This document shows positions 26,901-34,063 of a stretch of 64,000 nucleotides of DNA, piece by piece. A program made the position numbers and the translations under genes. The notes beneath the pieces were generated by a model that searched no databases, had not been told where the DNA came from, and saw only the letters and a list, made by a program, of their open reading frames with translations. This DNA is from Sporolactobacillus sp. CQH2019 (GTDB lineage: Bacteria > Bacillota > Bacilli > Bacillales > Sporolactobacillaceae). The stretch covers positions 434,001 through 498,000 of the forward strand of contig NZ_JARAJZ010000001.1 of assembly GCF_028765345.1 (NCBI RefSeq). The letters are read 5' to 3'. Each line of letters opens with the position of its first letter. Within the stretch, counting starts at the first letter, position 1.

Positions 26901-27681
26901 AAAGTGATCCAAGAAAACTGCCTTTAAAAACATCATGCGTCTTTTGTGCCGCGTCGCCAAACTGCTTGATTTTACTAATAGACTGTCCGGCGGAATCACC
27001 TAATTTTTTATACTCGGATTGAGCATTAGCAACTGCTGCCGCTGCTTCTTTTACCCTGACAGATTGTTCCTTATACGCTGCCGAATCTTTCCCCTGCTCA
27101 GATGCCAGCTTACTGAGTAATCCCTGCTCTTTATTTTGAATGTCAGTAAGTTTGGTGATTTGATCCGCTAATCCCTTTGCCTGTGCAGTATTCGCCTGTT
27201 GCTCTTTGCCTTGGGCTTGATACATCTTGACTGTAGCCGCAATCTCACGCTGAAGAAGGGATAATTCACTTCGGTTCTTCGAAATGCCAGTTTCTTCATA
27301 ATCATAAGCCTGCTTTGTCTTCGTCATTTCAGCGTTACGGGCGGAAATCTGCTGAGTTGTCTTATTGATCGAAGCTGATAACTTGTCATATTGTGCTGAG
27401 TTCTGCTGCGTGCGTCCGCCGAGATTAGACAGTTCCGATTGATACTGCTTCAGTTCCTTTTCCTGCGCGGCAATGGTTACATTAAGCCCGTCGTATTTGG
27501 CTTTTAATGCGCCTAGTTTATCACCGCTACTATTTAAGATAGCAAACTGCGTCCGCCATTCAGCCGTAGCCGCACGTACAGTACTTTTCAGATTATTTAA
27601 CCCCTGCGTCATCTGTACGTCGTCTAAGCCAACATGGACGACCATTGATGCTAACGCTTTTTGATCGTTAATTTGAGCCAT
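23941..27681 (-). CDS. Phage tail tape measure protein with lytic transglycosylase domain
   Basis: 1246 residues. It sets tail length and is injected during infection. A coiled-coil N-terminus (about 1-230) precedes the conserved tape measure domain (about 240-480: GLTKNKTDMQQLV, RMNRTLPGFADAM, KGQLTAKDFENAM), hydrophobic helices near 560-610, and an SLT-type muramidase near 1055-1125 (TESGGNPNAVQ, RGLVQVTPSTFAAY). The ribosome binding site AAAGGAGG precedes the ATG. It follows the tail chaperones as usual, but is the last gene of the late operon; no Dit, Tal or lysis gene comes after it. Confidence 0.93.
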   Translation of the reverse strand: MAQINDQKALASMVVHVGLDDVQMTQGLNNLKSTVRAATAEWRTQFAILNSSGDKLGALKAKYDGLNVTIAAQEKELKQYQSELSNLGGRTQQNSAQYDKLSASINKTTQQISARNAEMTKTKQAYDYEETGISKNRSELSLLQREIAATVKMYQAQGKEQQANTAQAKGLADQITKLTDIQNKEQGLLSKLASEQGKDSAAYKEQSVRVKEAAAAVANAQSEYKKLGDSAGQSISKIKQFGDAAQKTHDVFKGSFLGSLSANMVSSVFSKISSAINTTAHDVVSAGVAENKTLDGIRNVWTNLTKSAKDGEAMTKVIEDIHLQSSYSIGTIDSLSKSMYGLTKNKTDMQQLVTSIAEVGRAKGLDDSKLVQIATRMRLVGAAGKATSSDITRMNRTLPGFADAMAKNMDVSTTKLFEMGKKGQLTAKDFENAMNAMGKSNSNAFQNYDHTWAGFSKSMKDNFDKLAGTMMKPLFNTDKSGLGALQKMMSSKVMQQGATALGEAFAQLAGQISKQLPTAVNYLTAHSKDISSFLKTIEGTIKNVWDAASPILQFLLKNPRVFVTAAVGIGAISGAIKGIGLAAKIASIDFKTMRTALISTGIGAIAVGIGIAADLIITHWSQIKKFFAPLGKWFAGIWNGISSGVSGFVSGLGKWWNKMTSDAGSRVNALASGIKNGFTNAKNWATSTTDAMVNQVANSHSWLNKQTNGAAKTMYDGLKKTYRDGGTALQDRTNTFSDLVNGRWGKLGGDIKKTSQDTMKTAGDFFKAGYDTLNKLTGGRLGDLFNTMKSWGKNVVNFFKNLPNDMANGIKSGARALGNAGIFIGNKLIEGIQNVINGVVGGIDWVLGKISMPTIPNAKLPSIPYFASGTVDSMGRFLKDMLVHVGDGNKPELIKRANGKVELSPSKDTLMLMHKGDAILGGDKTAQLLKLLNILPHFASGSWLGSIGSFVSDAWNKISSTASDIWSYMSDPSKLLNSVMGHFTDSSIGKLGGVVQEVGQGIVKTIANDAGKWLSKLSSSMANPSGSNINRWKPAVTRALSMNSVPTSANYIDAWMKQIQTESGGNPNAVQHGYTDINTLTGNLARGLVQVTPSTFAAYHLKGMDDIMNGLDNLAAGINYAKHNYGISGMLDVIGHGHGYANGGLVTTAQVANIAEGNNPEMIIPLTNQNRAIQLMYQALDFLTSKNGSSSSGSNNQPVTVNNTISLPAININVSGTMDKNSAKDAATQFSNIIINKLRQVGVNLS

Positions 27682-27696
27682 TTAATGACCTCCTTT

Positions 27697-28277
27697 CTAT
27701 TCAAGTGTTTTTGTGAAATCATCGAGTGAGTATTCCTTTTCCTTGCTGTTTGGATCAAACAGCTCCAATAATTCGTAATAATCCTGATTATCCACTTGAT
27801 CCAGCGTCCAATTATTCTCTTTAACAAGTTTGAGACGAAGATCATTTAATCCTCGGATGGCTTCGCCGATACTGACTTTTTTGGGTTTGAAACACCCGCT
27901 ACTTTCTCGTCAACATGCAAAAGTTTGTTGATTAAGTCTTGACTTGCTTTCGTCAGATCATTCTCAGAAAAGTTTTCTTCTATAAAATCAACGGTTAAAT
28001 TTTCATTATTAACGACATCAGCGATGAAATTTTCAACTTTATCGAGTGCCTCAACGTTTGCCGTGATACCCGACTGAATCTGATCAGTGTTTGCTTCTTC
28101 ACCGTCAAAGTCGATTTTCTTACTCAAATCAAAAAAATCTTTTTGTATTAAATAAGCTCGCTTAACGTTATGGATATTTTCTCGAATGGCGTATTCCTTA
28201 AACTGTTTTACTTCAGTGTCTTTACCATTCTTTTTAACCGTCTTAAAGCCATTTGGAATTTTTACGCGTACTGTCAT
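27697..28277 (-). CDS. Tail assembly chaperone, frameshifted long form (gpGT-like)
   Basis: Made from the same start as the short chaperone by a -1 ribosomal slip at A-AAA-AAG (27882-27876). After the slip the frame reads KKVSIGEAIRGLNDLRL, continues with DYYELLELFDPNSKEKE and stops at TAG 27699-27697, just before the tape measure ribosome binding site. The product is about 193 residues. In lambda and many siphophages both the G and GT forms are needed to load the tape measure protein. The slip site is the classic dnaX-type heptamer, and the downstream frame stays open for over 55 codons, with the ELL-type pattern expected of a T domain. Confidence 0.82.
27846..28277 (-). CDS. Tail assembly chaperone, short form (gpG-like)
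   Basis: 143 residues, mostly helical and acidic, between the major tail protein and the tape measure gene, the standard place for gpG. It ends NPKKSVSAKPSED; the -1 slip heptamer lies at the two lysines about 12 codons before its stop. Sequence similarity to a named family is weak by eye; the position and the frameshift make the case. A terminator-like hairpin lies just upstream, between it and the major tail gene. Confidence 0.8.
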   Translation of the reverse strand: MTVRVKIPNGFKTVKKNGKDTEVKQFKEYAIRENIHNVKRAYLIQKDFFDLSKKIDFDGEEANTDQIQSGITANVEALDKVENFIADVVNNENLTVDFIEENFSENDLTKASQDLINKLLHVDEKVAGVSNPKKSVSAKPSED

Positions 28278-28308
28278 ATTTTTTAGCCTCTTTTATTTTT
28301 TTGTTAAA

Positions 28309-28350
28309 TAAAAAAAGGGGCTAACCAGCACAACGGCCAGTTAACCCCCC
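28309..28350 (-). terminator. Intrinsic terminator after the major tail protein gene
   Basis: On the minus strand an imperfect 13-bp stem (GGGGTTAAC... / ...GTTAGCCCC) is followed by T6. It would reduce transcription into the chaperone and tape measure genes, fitting the lower need for those proteins. Confidence 0.75.
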
Positions 28351-28362
28351 TTTCTGAATATA

Positions 28363-29181
28363 TTAAGCAACCGTCACTGAAACAGTTGCCGTTTTCGAAA
28401 TGTCCTGAAGTGATGTAACTGTGATTGTTGCTGTGCCAGCAGATACACCAGTTATCAGACCATTGCCGGTTACAATGGCAACAGTCGGATCGCTTGATGC
28501 AAACGACACGGCCTGATTTGCACCGGCTGGCGAGAGGGTCGCTGTTAGCTGCTGAGTATCTCCAACAGCAAGATTAGCGGTAGTTGGTGCGACCGTAAGG
28601 GTATCAACAACCGCATAATCAAAAGGGAAGATTTGAGAATCCCACGCCGTCTTACTAAATGCTGTATCAGAAGCATGAGCCATTTTAAATACAAGATTAT
28701 CTGCATTCCTCGCGCAACCAGTAAATTGAATACTGTCTGTCTGAATGGTGGAATTGGCTTGGTTGGTCTGGGGCGCGAAGTCAGGAAAACTAAAAGTTCC
28801 CTTCAATAAAGCCAAATAGATAGGATCTCCGTTAGAATCAGATGATGTTAACTCGACCGCACAATAAGGAGCCTGCATTCCTCGACCCAAACTATAGACA
28901 CCTGACGCATCCTTCATCATTCCTGTGATTGTCTGAAGAACATCCGCACTCATATCTTGCGTTGCAAGTGTCAAAGTTGGAGTTCCAGTCCCATTGGAAC
29001 GGATCATTTTGGGCACATTTGACGCGTAAATGGTTTGTGCTTGAGTGCCTAAACCAGTGATATTACCGCTGATCGTACCTCCGGAATGAGATGAATCTAT
29101 GGTAAAAATATTTTCTGCCGTGAAGTGTTCACTCCCCTGAGTCATCACTCCAATACGGGCAGAATCAAAACCTACGAGCAT
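28363..29181 (-). CDS. Major tail tube protein with C-terminal Ig-like (Big2) domain
   Basis: 272 residues. The N-terminal ~185 residues form the tube protein (GLTQ-like opening, TLTLATQDMSADVLQTITGM, FSFPDFAPQTNQANSTIQTDSIQFTG typical of Gram-positive siphophage tubes). Residues ~190-272 are a bacterial Ig-like group 2 domain (VAVGDTQQLTATLSPAGA..., VTGNGLITGVSAGTATITVT) that would decorate the tube and may bind carbohydrate. AAAGGA precedes the ATG. It is bracketed by intrinsic terminators on both sides, making it a separately tuned transcript. Confidence 0.88.
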   Translation of the reverse strand: MLVGFDSARIGVMTQGSEHFTAENIFTIDSSHSGGTISGNITGLGTQAQTIYASNVPKMIRSNGTGTPTLTLATQDMSADVLQTITGMMKDASGVYSLGRGMQAPYCAVELTSSDSNGDPIYLALLKGTFSFPDFAPQTNQANSTIQTDSIQFTGCARNADNLVFKMAHASDTAFSKTAWDSQIFPFDYAVVDTLTVAPTTANLAVGDTQQLTATLSPAGANQAVSFASSDPTVAIVTGNGLITGVSAGTATITVTSLQDISKTATVSVTVA

Positions 29182-29202
29182 ATTTTCAAGTCCTTTCTTA
29201 TG

Positions 29203-29237
29203 TATAAATAAAAGAGACTAAAGATGCTTTAGTCTCT
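29203..29237 (-). terminator. Intrinsic terminator before the major tail protein gene
   Basis: AGAGACTAAA / TTTAGTCTCT is a perfect 10-bp stem followed by TTTATTTAT on the minus strand. Confidence 0.8.
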
Positions 29238-29266
29238 CGAAATAAAATCTTTCATTTATTAAGTTA

Positions 29267-29668
29267 TTAACCTTCGAGTCCGTTGTCCTCTTTAGCAGAA
29301 GACTTCGTGTATTGGCAAGTGAAGAAGAGTTCATTTGTGACTGGATCGGCGACAAATCCACCATCGTATGTATTGTAGTAGCCAACCGTCTCAGCGCCAT
29401 AGTTCACCAATCGACGCACTCTGTCTGCCCTTGCGTCTGATGGATCAAACCAGCCTTGAATTTGTACGGTTCGATAAGCGCCATATGCGTGGTTACTTGC
29501 AAACTTATTGTAAAGTCCGCGAACATCCGTAACTAGAATCACAGGTTGATCCATTTGCTTCTGGAACTCTTTTTTAATCACATACGCACAGATATGATCT
29601 GCCGGAACAATTGCTGTGAGTTGGGGAAGTGACCGTAATGCTTGTTGAACCTCTTGTGATTGCAACAT
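29267..29668 (-). CDS. Tail completion/terminator protein (DUF806-like)
   Basis: 133 residues, located between the gp10-like protein and the major tail protein, where the tail terminator normally sits. QQALRSLPQLTAIVPADHICAYVIKKEF and ILVTDVRGLYNKFASNHAYGAYRTVQIQGWFDP resemble the DUF806 family of Lactobacillales phages. It overlaps the upstream gene by one base. It would cap the tail tube and join it to the head; the family assignment is from memory and moderate. Confidence 0.65.
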   Translation of the reverse strand: MLQSQEVQQALRSLPQLTAIVPADHICAYVIKKEFQKQMDQPVILVTDVRGLYNKFASNHAYGAYRTVQIQGWFDPSDARADRVRRLVNYGAETVGYYNTYDGGFVADPVTNELFFTCQYTKSSAKEDNGLEG

Positions 29669-30057
29669 TACAAATTCATCCCTTTTTTGATTTTGTCTGC
29701 TATTGCATTCTTCATGTCTTCGGAAGATTGATCATAGGTGTGTTCGACAAAGTGTTTCCCCGCAATTGTCTTCGTACCATTGTTAATAAAACGGTAGTAG
29801 TAACCATATTTATTAAAGCCCACGTCAACCGAGTGATCAGGGTATTCATCCTTTTTGTAAGATATATCCTCCCAAACATGAGTCTTTTTGTTTGGCGAAG
29901 GCGTGACGACAGCATCTCTCGTATTCTGGATCAAATTTGTCGCATAAATGTCGGCGGCAGCATCAATAGCTTCTTTCTTTACTTCATCAGGAATCGCAAT
30001 TTTACCGATTTGATTGAGAAGTTCATCTAGTCCTGTAATGCTAAAATTATCAGCCAT
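29668..30057 (-). CDS. HK97 gp10-like head-tail joining protein
   Basis: 129 residues. The N-terminal GLDELLNQIGKIAIPDEVKKEAIDAAADIYATNLIQNTR and the C-terminal HFVEHTYDQSSEDMKNAIADKIKKGM match the HK97 gp10 family, which sits at the head-tail interface. It overlaps or abuts its neighbours on both sides in the packed structural operon. The ATG is shared with the end of the upstream gene. Confidence 0.8.
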   Translation of the reverse strand: MADNFSITGLDELLNQIGKIAIPDEVKKEAIDAAADIYATNLIQNTRDAVVTPSPNKKTHVWEDISYKKDEYPDHSVDVGFNKYGYYYRFINNGTKTIAGKHFVEHTYDQSSEDMKNAIADKIKKGMNL

Positions 30058-30404
30058 TATACTTTCACCTTCTTTAGTGTCACCAAATCGAAAGTAACCG
30101 GATTCGGTGATTCGTCGGGCTGAACATCTATCACCTGGTACGTTACTGATTTGTCACCATTAAGTTGAGCAAACATCTGGTCATCGACATCCTTGTTGTG
30201 ACGGATAATCAATTGAGTATCGTCAGAATGTTCAGTGCCGATAACCTGAAATTTCTCAGCAAGAGTGCGGTTATAAATCCCGCACCAGACTGTAAATGAT
30301 GGGACAAATTGATCTTCAGCAATCCCGTTATCGTTCTCAACAGATTGCGTTACACCGAACGTGACGCGCTGATTTAACCGGGAGGGGTCATTTGCCAGTG
30401 CCAT
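30057..30404 (-). CDS. Head closure / head-tail adaptor protein
   Basis: 115 residues. MALANDPSRLNQRVTFGVTQ...W and the C-terminal VIDVQPDESPNPVTFDLVTLKKV are typical of the phage head-tail joining family (SPP1 gp16-like beta-barrel stopper). It plugs the connector after packaging. It overlaps both adjacent genes by one base. Confidence 0.78.
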   Translation of the reverse strand: MALANDPSRLNQRVTFGVTQSVENDNGIAEDQFVPSFTVWCGIYNRTLAEKFQVIGTEHSDDTQLIIRHNKDVDDQMFAQLNGDKSVTYQVIDVQPDESPNPVTFDLVTLKKVKV

Positions 30405-30739
30405 TAAGCACCAACTCCTGTCGAAGTGGTAGGATCTGGAGTAACAATCATGATCCCTCTGAGTTGAGAAATAATTTCAGTCACACCAAACGGAATATCA
30501 AGCGGAAGCATCCGTGAAGCTGTATAACTTTGCTGACGGTTAAAATACCAATGTCCAACGAGCAGCGCACAGGCCCTATCAAACATCGGATGGGTTTCAT
30601 AAACATCAATAGTTTGCGAAGAATCAACGGAGTGGATTATGTAGTCTTGGGATTCGGTCAGGAGTTCTTGAATAAATGTATCGTCTGCTGTTCCATCTAT
30701 GCGAAGTTGAGACTTTAAAGTATCAACTGTAAGTGACAT
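30404..30739 (-). CDS. Head-tail connector protein (gp6/gp15-like)
   Basis: 111 residues. MSLTVDTLKSQLRIDGTADDTFIQELLTESQDYIIHSVD and the helix-rich middle with ACALLVGHWYFNRQ match the DNA-packaging adaptor family (HK97 gp6-like, PF05135 type), which forms a ring below the portal. It lies directly after the capsid gene with a short spacer. Confidence 0.83.
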   Translation of the reverse strand: MSLTVDTLKSQLRIDGTADDTFIQELLTESQDYIIHSVDSSQTIDVYETHPMFDRACALLVGHWYFNRQQSYTASRMLPLDIPFGVTEIISQLRGIMIVTPDPTTSTGVGA

Positions 30740-30757
30740 GCATTGTCACCCCACTTA

Positions 30758-32143
30758 TTAAGCCCCTGTTACTGTCGTAACAGTAGACTGAGTTTTAAAG
30801 TTCGTCAAATCAAGTGTGATACCCGCTTCGTTATCCGCGATCTTAGCATCAAAACGATAGAAAATAGCCAATCTCTGTTCAAAATTAGGCGACCAAAAGA
30901 AAGCAGAAGTCATCTGATTGCGAAAGGCTTCAAAGGCATACGACTTTGGATCACCAATCCATAGTAGTTTGCTACCATTCGTGCCATTTGCCGCTACATC
31001 TTGGATGACTGTAATCGGAGAACCGAACAGCGTTTTCTGAGAAGCGTCAGATATGACCGGCTGAAGCAGTGGACGACCGATTGCATCAGTCATGCTGTCG
31101 AGAAGGGCAAAACCAGACTGAGTGACAACAAATTGACGGAACGGTGCATAAGCGATGTTAAGCGTTGCATCATAAGCCGTTTTAATGTCTGCGAGCGAGT
31201 TTGCGGCAGTCGGCGTAAGTACATGGGTCGCGTCACCAATAAAGAACAATTTACCAAGTGCATACTGTTCTGTTAGATCACGAGCGAATGTAATATACTG
31301 ATTAACATATCCTGTAATGTCAAAAGAGCTGTCGTCTACCATTTCCTGGCTGATGTCGAGTTCCCCGCGGTAAGTCTGGACATCGTAAAGAATATCAATG
31401 AGTGCAGGGTTTGCAACAGCCGGATTCGCAGCCAGTTCAGCGGCAGTAACAAGCGGGTTGACCTGGCGTTTGAATACAGGGAAGTGACCGGTTCGAGTAG
31501 ATACGCTCTGACGGTTAACGATGCTTGCGAGCGTATGTTCCGGCTGAGGCTGAAAAGAAGGTTTCAGGAAAGCAACTGGAGTAACGGCTTCATTACCGGT
31601 TGAGATTAAGCCAGCGTCACGGCGTTCACCATAGCTTCGAAGCCAAGTTTCATAAGAACGAATGTCAGAAAGCGGCGTTTTGTTAGTATTTACATGAGAG
31701 CCTACAGGCTGGCCGTTGATTTTATTCGGATCCATACCTCTAATTTCATCCTTTACTCTAAATGATCTAGCATTTTTCTGAGCGGCCTGGGCTGCCTGCG
31801 TGTTCTGAGCAGACTGATTAGCCTGTGCGGAGTTCTGCTCTTCGTCTGATCCATTAATGTCAGATGCGGAAGAATCATCCATGTCACTGTCGGTTCCTCC
31901 CTTTTCATTCGGATCCTGAAGAAGTGGGTTGATGTTTTCGAGTGCATCCAGATCATCACAGCACTTTTGGCAATCCTGTTCAAGTATAGTAATCTGAGCC
32001 TGCAACTTTTTGATGTCATCTGCCGACAGCGTAGAATCATCCGCGGCGACCGCAGCACGAGTTTCTTTTACTTTTTTGTTAAGAGCAGCTCTCTTTTCAG
32101 CGAGTTCCTTTTTCTTGCTTGTAATTCTTTCTGCAATAGTCAT
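30758..32143 (-). CDS. HK97-fold major capsid protein with N-terminal scaffold (delta) domain
   Basis: 461 residues. Residues ~1-150 form a coiled-coil and then an acidic, Ser/Gln/Ala-rich linker, the delta domain used as scaffold and cleaved by the prohead protease. Residues ~165-461 are the capsid proper (ETWLRSYGERRDAGLISTGNEAVTPVAF, then E-loop and P-domain segments such as RQFVVTQSGFALLDSMTDAIGRPLLQP and LFGSPITVIQDV). It follows the protease gene, as in HK97-type phages. Only the N-terminal coil is poorly conserved. Confidence 0.92.
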   Translation of the reverse strand: MTIAERITSKKKELAEKRAALNKKVKETRAAVAADDSTLSADDIKKLQAQITILEQDCQKCCDDLDALENINPLLQDPNEKGGTDSDMDDSSASDINGSDEEQNSAQANQSAQNTQAAQAAQKNARSFRVKDEIRGMDPNKINGQPVGSHVNTNKTPLSDIRSYETWLRSYGERRDAGLISTGNEAVTPVAFLKPSFQPQPEHTLASIVNRQSVSTRTGHFPVFKRQVNPLVTAAELAANPAVANPALIDILYDVQTYRGELDISQEMVDDSSFDITGYVNQYITFARDLTEQYALGKLFFIGDATHVLTPTAANSLADIKTAYDATLNIAYAPFRQFVVTQSGFALLDSMTDAIGRPLLQPVISDASQKTLFGSPITVIQDVAANGTNGSKLLWIGDPKSYAFEAFRNQMTSAFFWSPNFEQRLAIFYRFDAKIADNEAGITLDLTNFKTQSTVTTVTGA

Positions 32144-32152
32144 GTTAAAAAA

Positions 32153-32728
32153 TCATTCCTTTTCTAATTTTTCTGTTAAATCTAGCCATAAATTAAGGCG
32201 CTCTTTGACTTGACGAGAGCGTCTATATTGCTCAAATGATCGTTGTGCTTGAACGGAAGTTTCTGGATATGCCGGAACAGGACACAAAGAAACTTCAAAC
32301 AGATGACCGAATTTTAAAATTCGTCTCGTTGAAATTCCTTGATCGTTTTCGTCCCACTCATCGGAATCAACATCAAAACCGAATGAACATCCTCTGACAT
32401 TTCCATTGCTGATGTTTATGTAAACGTCATTGCCAAGTGTTGTTTGAGGAAGCTCACTTGTAAATGCCAGTCCTCGTTTATCGACATTAAGTTTTAATGT
32501 CTGTGCGTCTGTTCGAGACAGGATGTTTGAAAACTCATGATTGTAGAGACAAAGGACTTCCGACATATCCACGCTTTCAAAGGCGTGAGGATCAATAGTC
32601 TCTATGAATCCCATGTTCCGGCTTTTACTATCAAAAACGACAGCATAACCGGAGATGATATGCCCGCCTTGCTCTCCGTCCCGAATCTCAAACGATTGTT
32701 CGAACGTTCGTTTTTCGTATTCCACCAT
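32153..32728 (-). CDS. HK97-family prohead protease
   Basis: 191 residues, U35/S78 family. It matures the capsid by removing the delta domain. Visible are the active His in LCLYNHEFSNILSRT (near residue 65) and the catalytic Ser in VRGCSFGFDVD (near residue 110), with the preceding ISGYAVVFDSKS block. It lies between portal and capsid genes in the standard order. Confidence 0.92.
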   Translation of the reverse strand: MVEYEKRTFEQSFEIRDGEQGGHIISGYAVVFDSKSRNMGFIETIDPHAFESVDMSEVLCLYNHEFSNILSRTDAQTLKLNVDKRGLAFTSELPQTTLGNDVYINISNGNVRGCSFGFDVDSDEWDENDQGISTRRILKFGHLFEVSLCPVPAYPETSVQAQRSFEQYRRSRQVKERLNLWLDLTEKLEKE

Positions 32729-32731
32729 CTT

Positions 32732-33850
32732 TTACCACCCTCCTTTCTTAGCAAGAATGGCTTTCGCTTCATCAGATGAAAGTACTTGATTTTTAACCAA
32801 GTTACCCATACGAGTTTCAATATTCGAGTTGTCAGGATCAGTGACGGAACTAGAATCCATAGAAACTTTTTCTGATGGAAGCAGCGTACAAAGTTTTGTT
32901 GTGAGTTCACTACAAAGTGGATTGATATAACGGTTAAGGCAAGCAGCATATACCGTCATGATCTGCTGTAAGTTGCTATGTTCCGAGGAGTTTGTCTGAA
33001 GAAGATCAAGCGGGATACCAAGAACTTTAGCTACTTGGCTACGAACCCAATCTGTACCTTTAAGCATCTCTAAAACGTTAGGGTCAAGCGCAGTGGGCTT
33101 GTAAGTCGTGATCGAATCGAGAACAAGCGGTTTTCCTGCATTGGTTCCCATGTTTGCATCCATAAATTCATTCCGTGTATTCTCTTTTTCTTTTTTGCCA
33201 GGTAAACCCTTATTGATGGTCAATATTCCTGATGGATTGATAGACTTAGCAAGCTGAGTCAGCGTTAATTTATTGGATTGCTTTTTGATAGAAAGTTCTT
33301 CATAAAGAGAGTTGAGCGGAGACTGACCGAGGACAATCAAGTTTGTATCAACGTCATGCGGCAATAACCTGAAATGTAACATTTCAGTGCTTTGCACATA
33401 TTTAACTGGCCGGTTATCCCAAAAGTTTATTTGATAAAAAATATGCTGCCAATCATCTGTCAAGTAAACCATGATCTCAGCATTAAGCAGAATTTCAAGA
33501 TATGTTGGCTTTCCTGTGGCTGGATTACGATGAATAACCGCAAAGGTGTTTCCCTGCAACAATAGATTTGTTATAACAGTAAGCCAGAAATTATAAGCGG
33601 AGAAAATGTTTGAAGGATGTTCGAGGAGATTTATTAAATCAGGATCATCAACATTTGTTTTAAAACTGGCTGACGCAACATCGGACGCGATTAAATTAAC
33701 GCCAGACATTATATCAGAATCCCTTAACCCTTCAGCAGCAGACACGCCAGAACCGACAGGGACAAGCTGTCCGTTTTGCATGGCAAAGCCCATTTGATTC
33801 GCACCATTGCCGAGCGCATAGGATCGCTTTTCAAGTTTGTGAAATAACAA
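32732..33850 (-). CDS. Phage portal protein (HK97 family)
   Basis: 372 residues. It forms the dodecameric ring through which DNA enters. Conserved blocks are visible: LIASDVASASFKT, NIFSAYNFWLTVITNLLLQGNTFAVIHR, MLHFRLLP, and VAKVLGIPLDLL...SSEHSNLQQ near residue 300. The start is placed at the ATG of 33850; MLFHKLEKRSYALGNG is short for the family but plausible. It directly precedes the protease. Confidence 0.92.
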   Translation of the reverse strand: MLFHKLEKRSYALGNGANQMGFAMQNGQLVPVGSGVSAAEGLRDSDIMSGVNLIASDVASASFKTNVDDPDLINLLEHPSNIFSAYNFWLTVITNLLLQGNTFAVIHRNPATGKPTYLEILLNAEIMVYLTDDWQHIFYQINFWDNRPVKYVQSTEMLHFRLLPHDVDTNLIVLGQSPLNSLYEELSIKKQSNKLTLTQLAKSINPSGILTINKGLPGKKEKENTRNEFMDANMGTNAGKPLVLDSITTYKPTALDPNVLEMLKGTDWVRSQVAKVLGIPLDLLQTNSSEHSNLQQIMTVYAACLNRYINPLCSELTTKLCTLLPSEKVSMDSSSVTDPDNSNIETRMGNLVKNQVLSSDEAKAILAKKGGW

Positions 33851-33858
33851 TTACAATT

Positions 33859-34044
33859 TTACCTCCCTCCTGAATCGGAATAATTAATAATTAATCCAAA
33901 CAGGATTAGCACACCAGCCAGGGTAAAGAGTCCAGCAATCGTGTTCACCACAAAAACGGTAAACACTAAAAGAGCGAATCCCAAGATGAAAAGAAGTGTG
34001 TGGATATTCGCCAAAATGACATCTATGAAATTTTTAAGATTCAA
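33859..34044 (-). CDS. Small two-helix membrane protein between terminase and portal
   Basis: 61 residues: an amphipathic N-terminus (MNLKNFIDVILANIHTLLF) and two hydrophobic segments (ILGFALLVFTVFVVN and LFTLAGVLILFGLIIN). It is not a recognised family. Small membrane-associated ORFs between terL and portal are common in Gram-positive siphophages; their role is unknown. With no other membrane protein in the late operon one could ask whether it is the holin, but its place argues against that. Confidence 0.55.
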   Translation of the reverse strand: MNLKNFIDVILANIHTLLFILGFALLVFTVFVVNTIAGLFTLAGVLILFGLIINYSDSGGR

Positions 34045-34063
34045 ACCTATTCACCTACTTAAT

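Noticed and set aside
27651-27845. 64-codon minus-strand frame between chaperone and tape measure genes
   Set aside because: It is in the wrong frame; the real product here is the -1 frameshift extension of the chaperone, which is open and better conserved in character.
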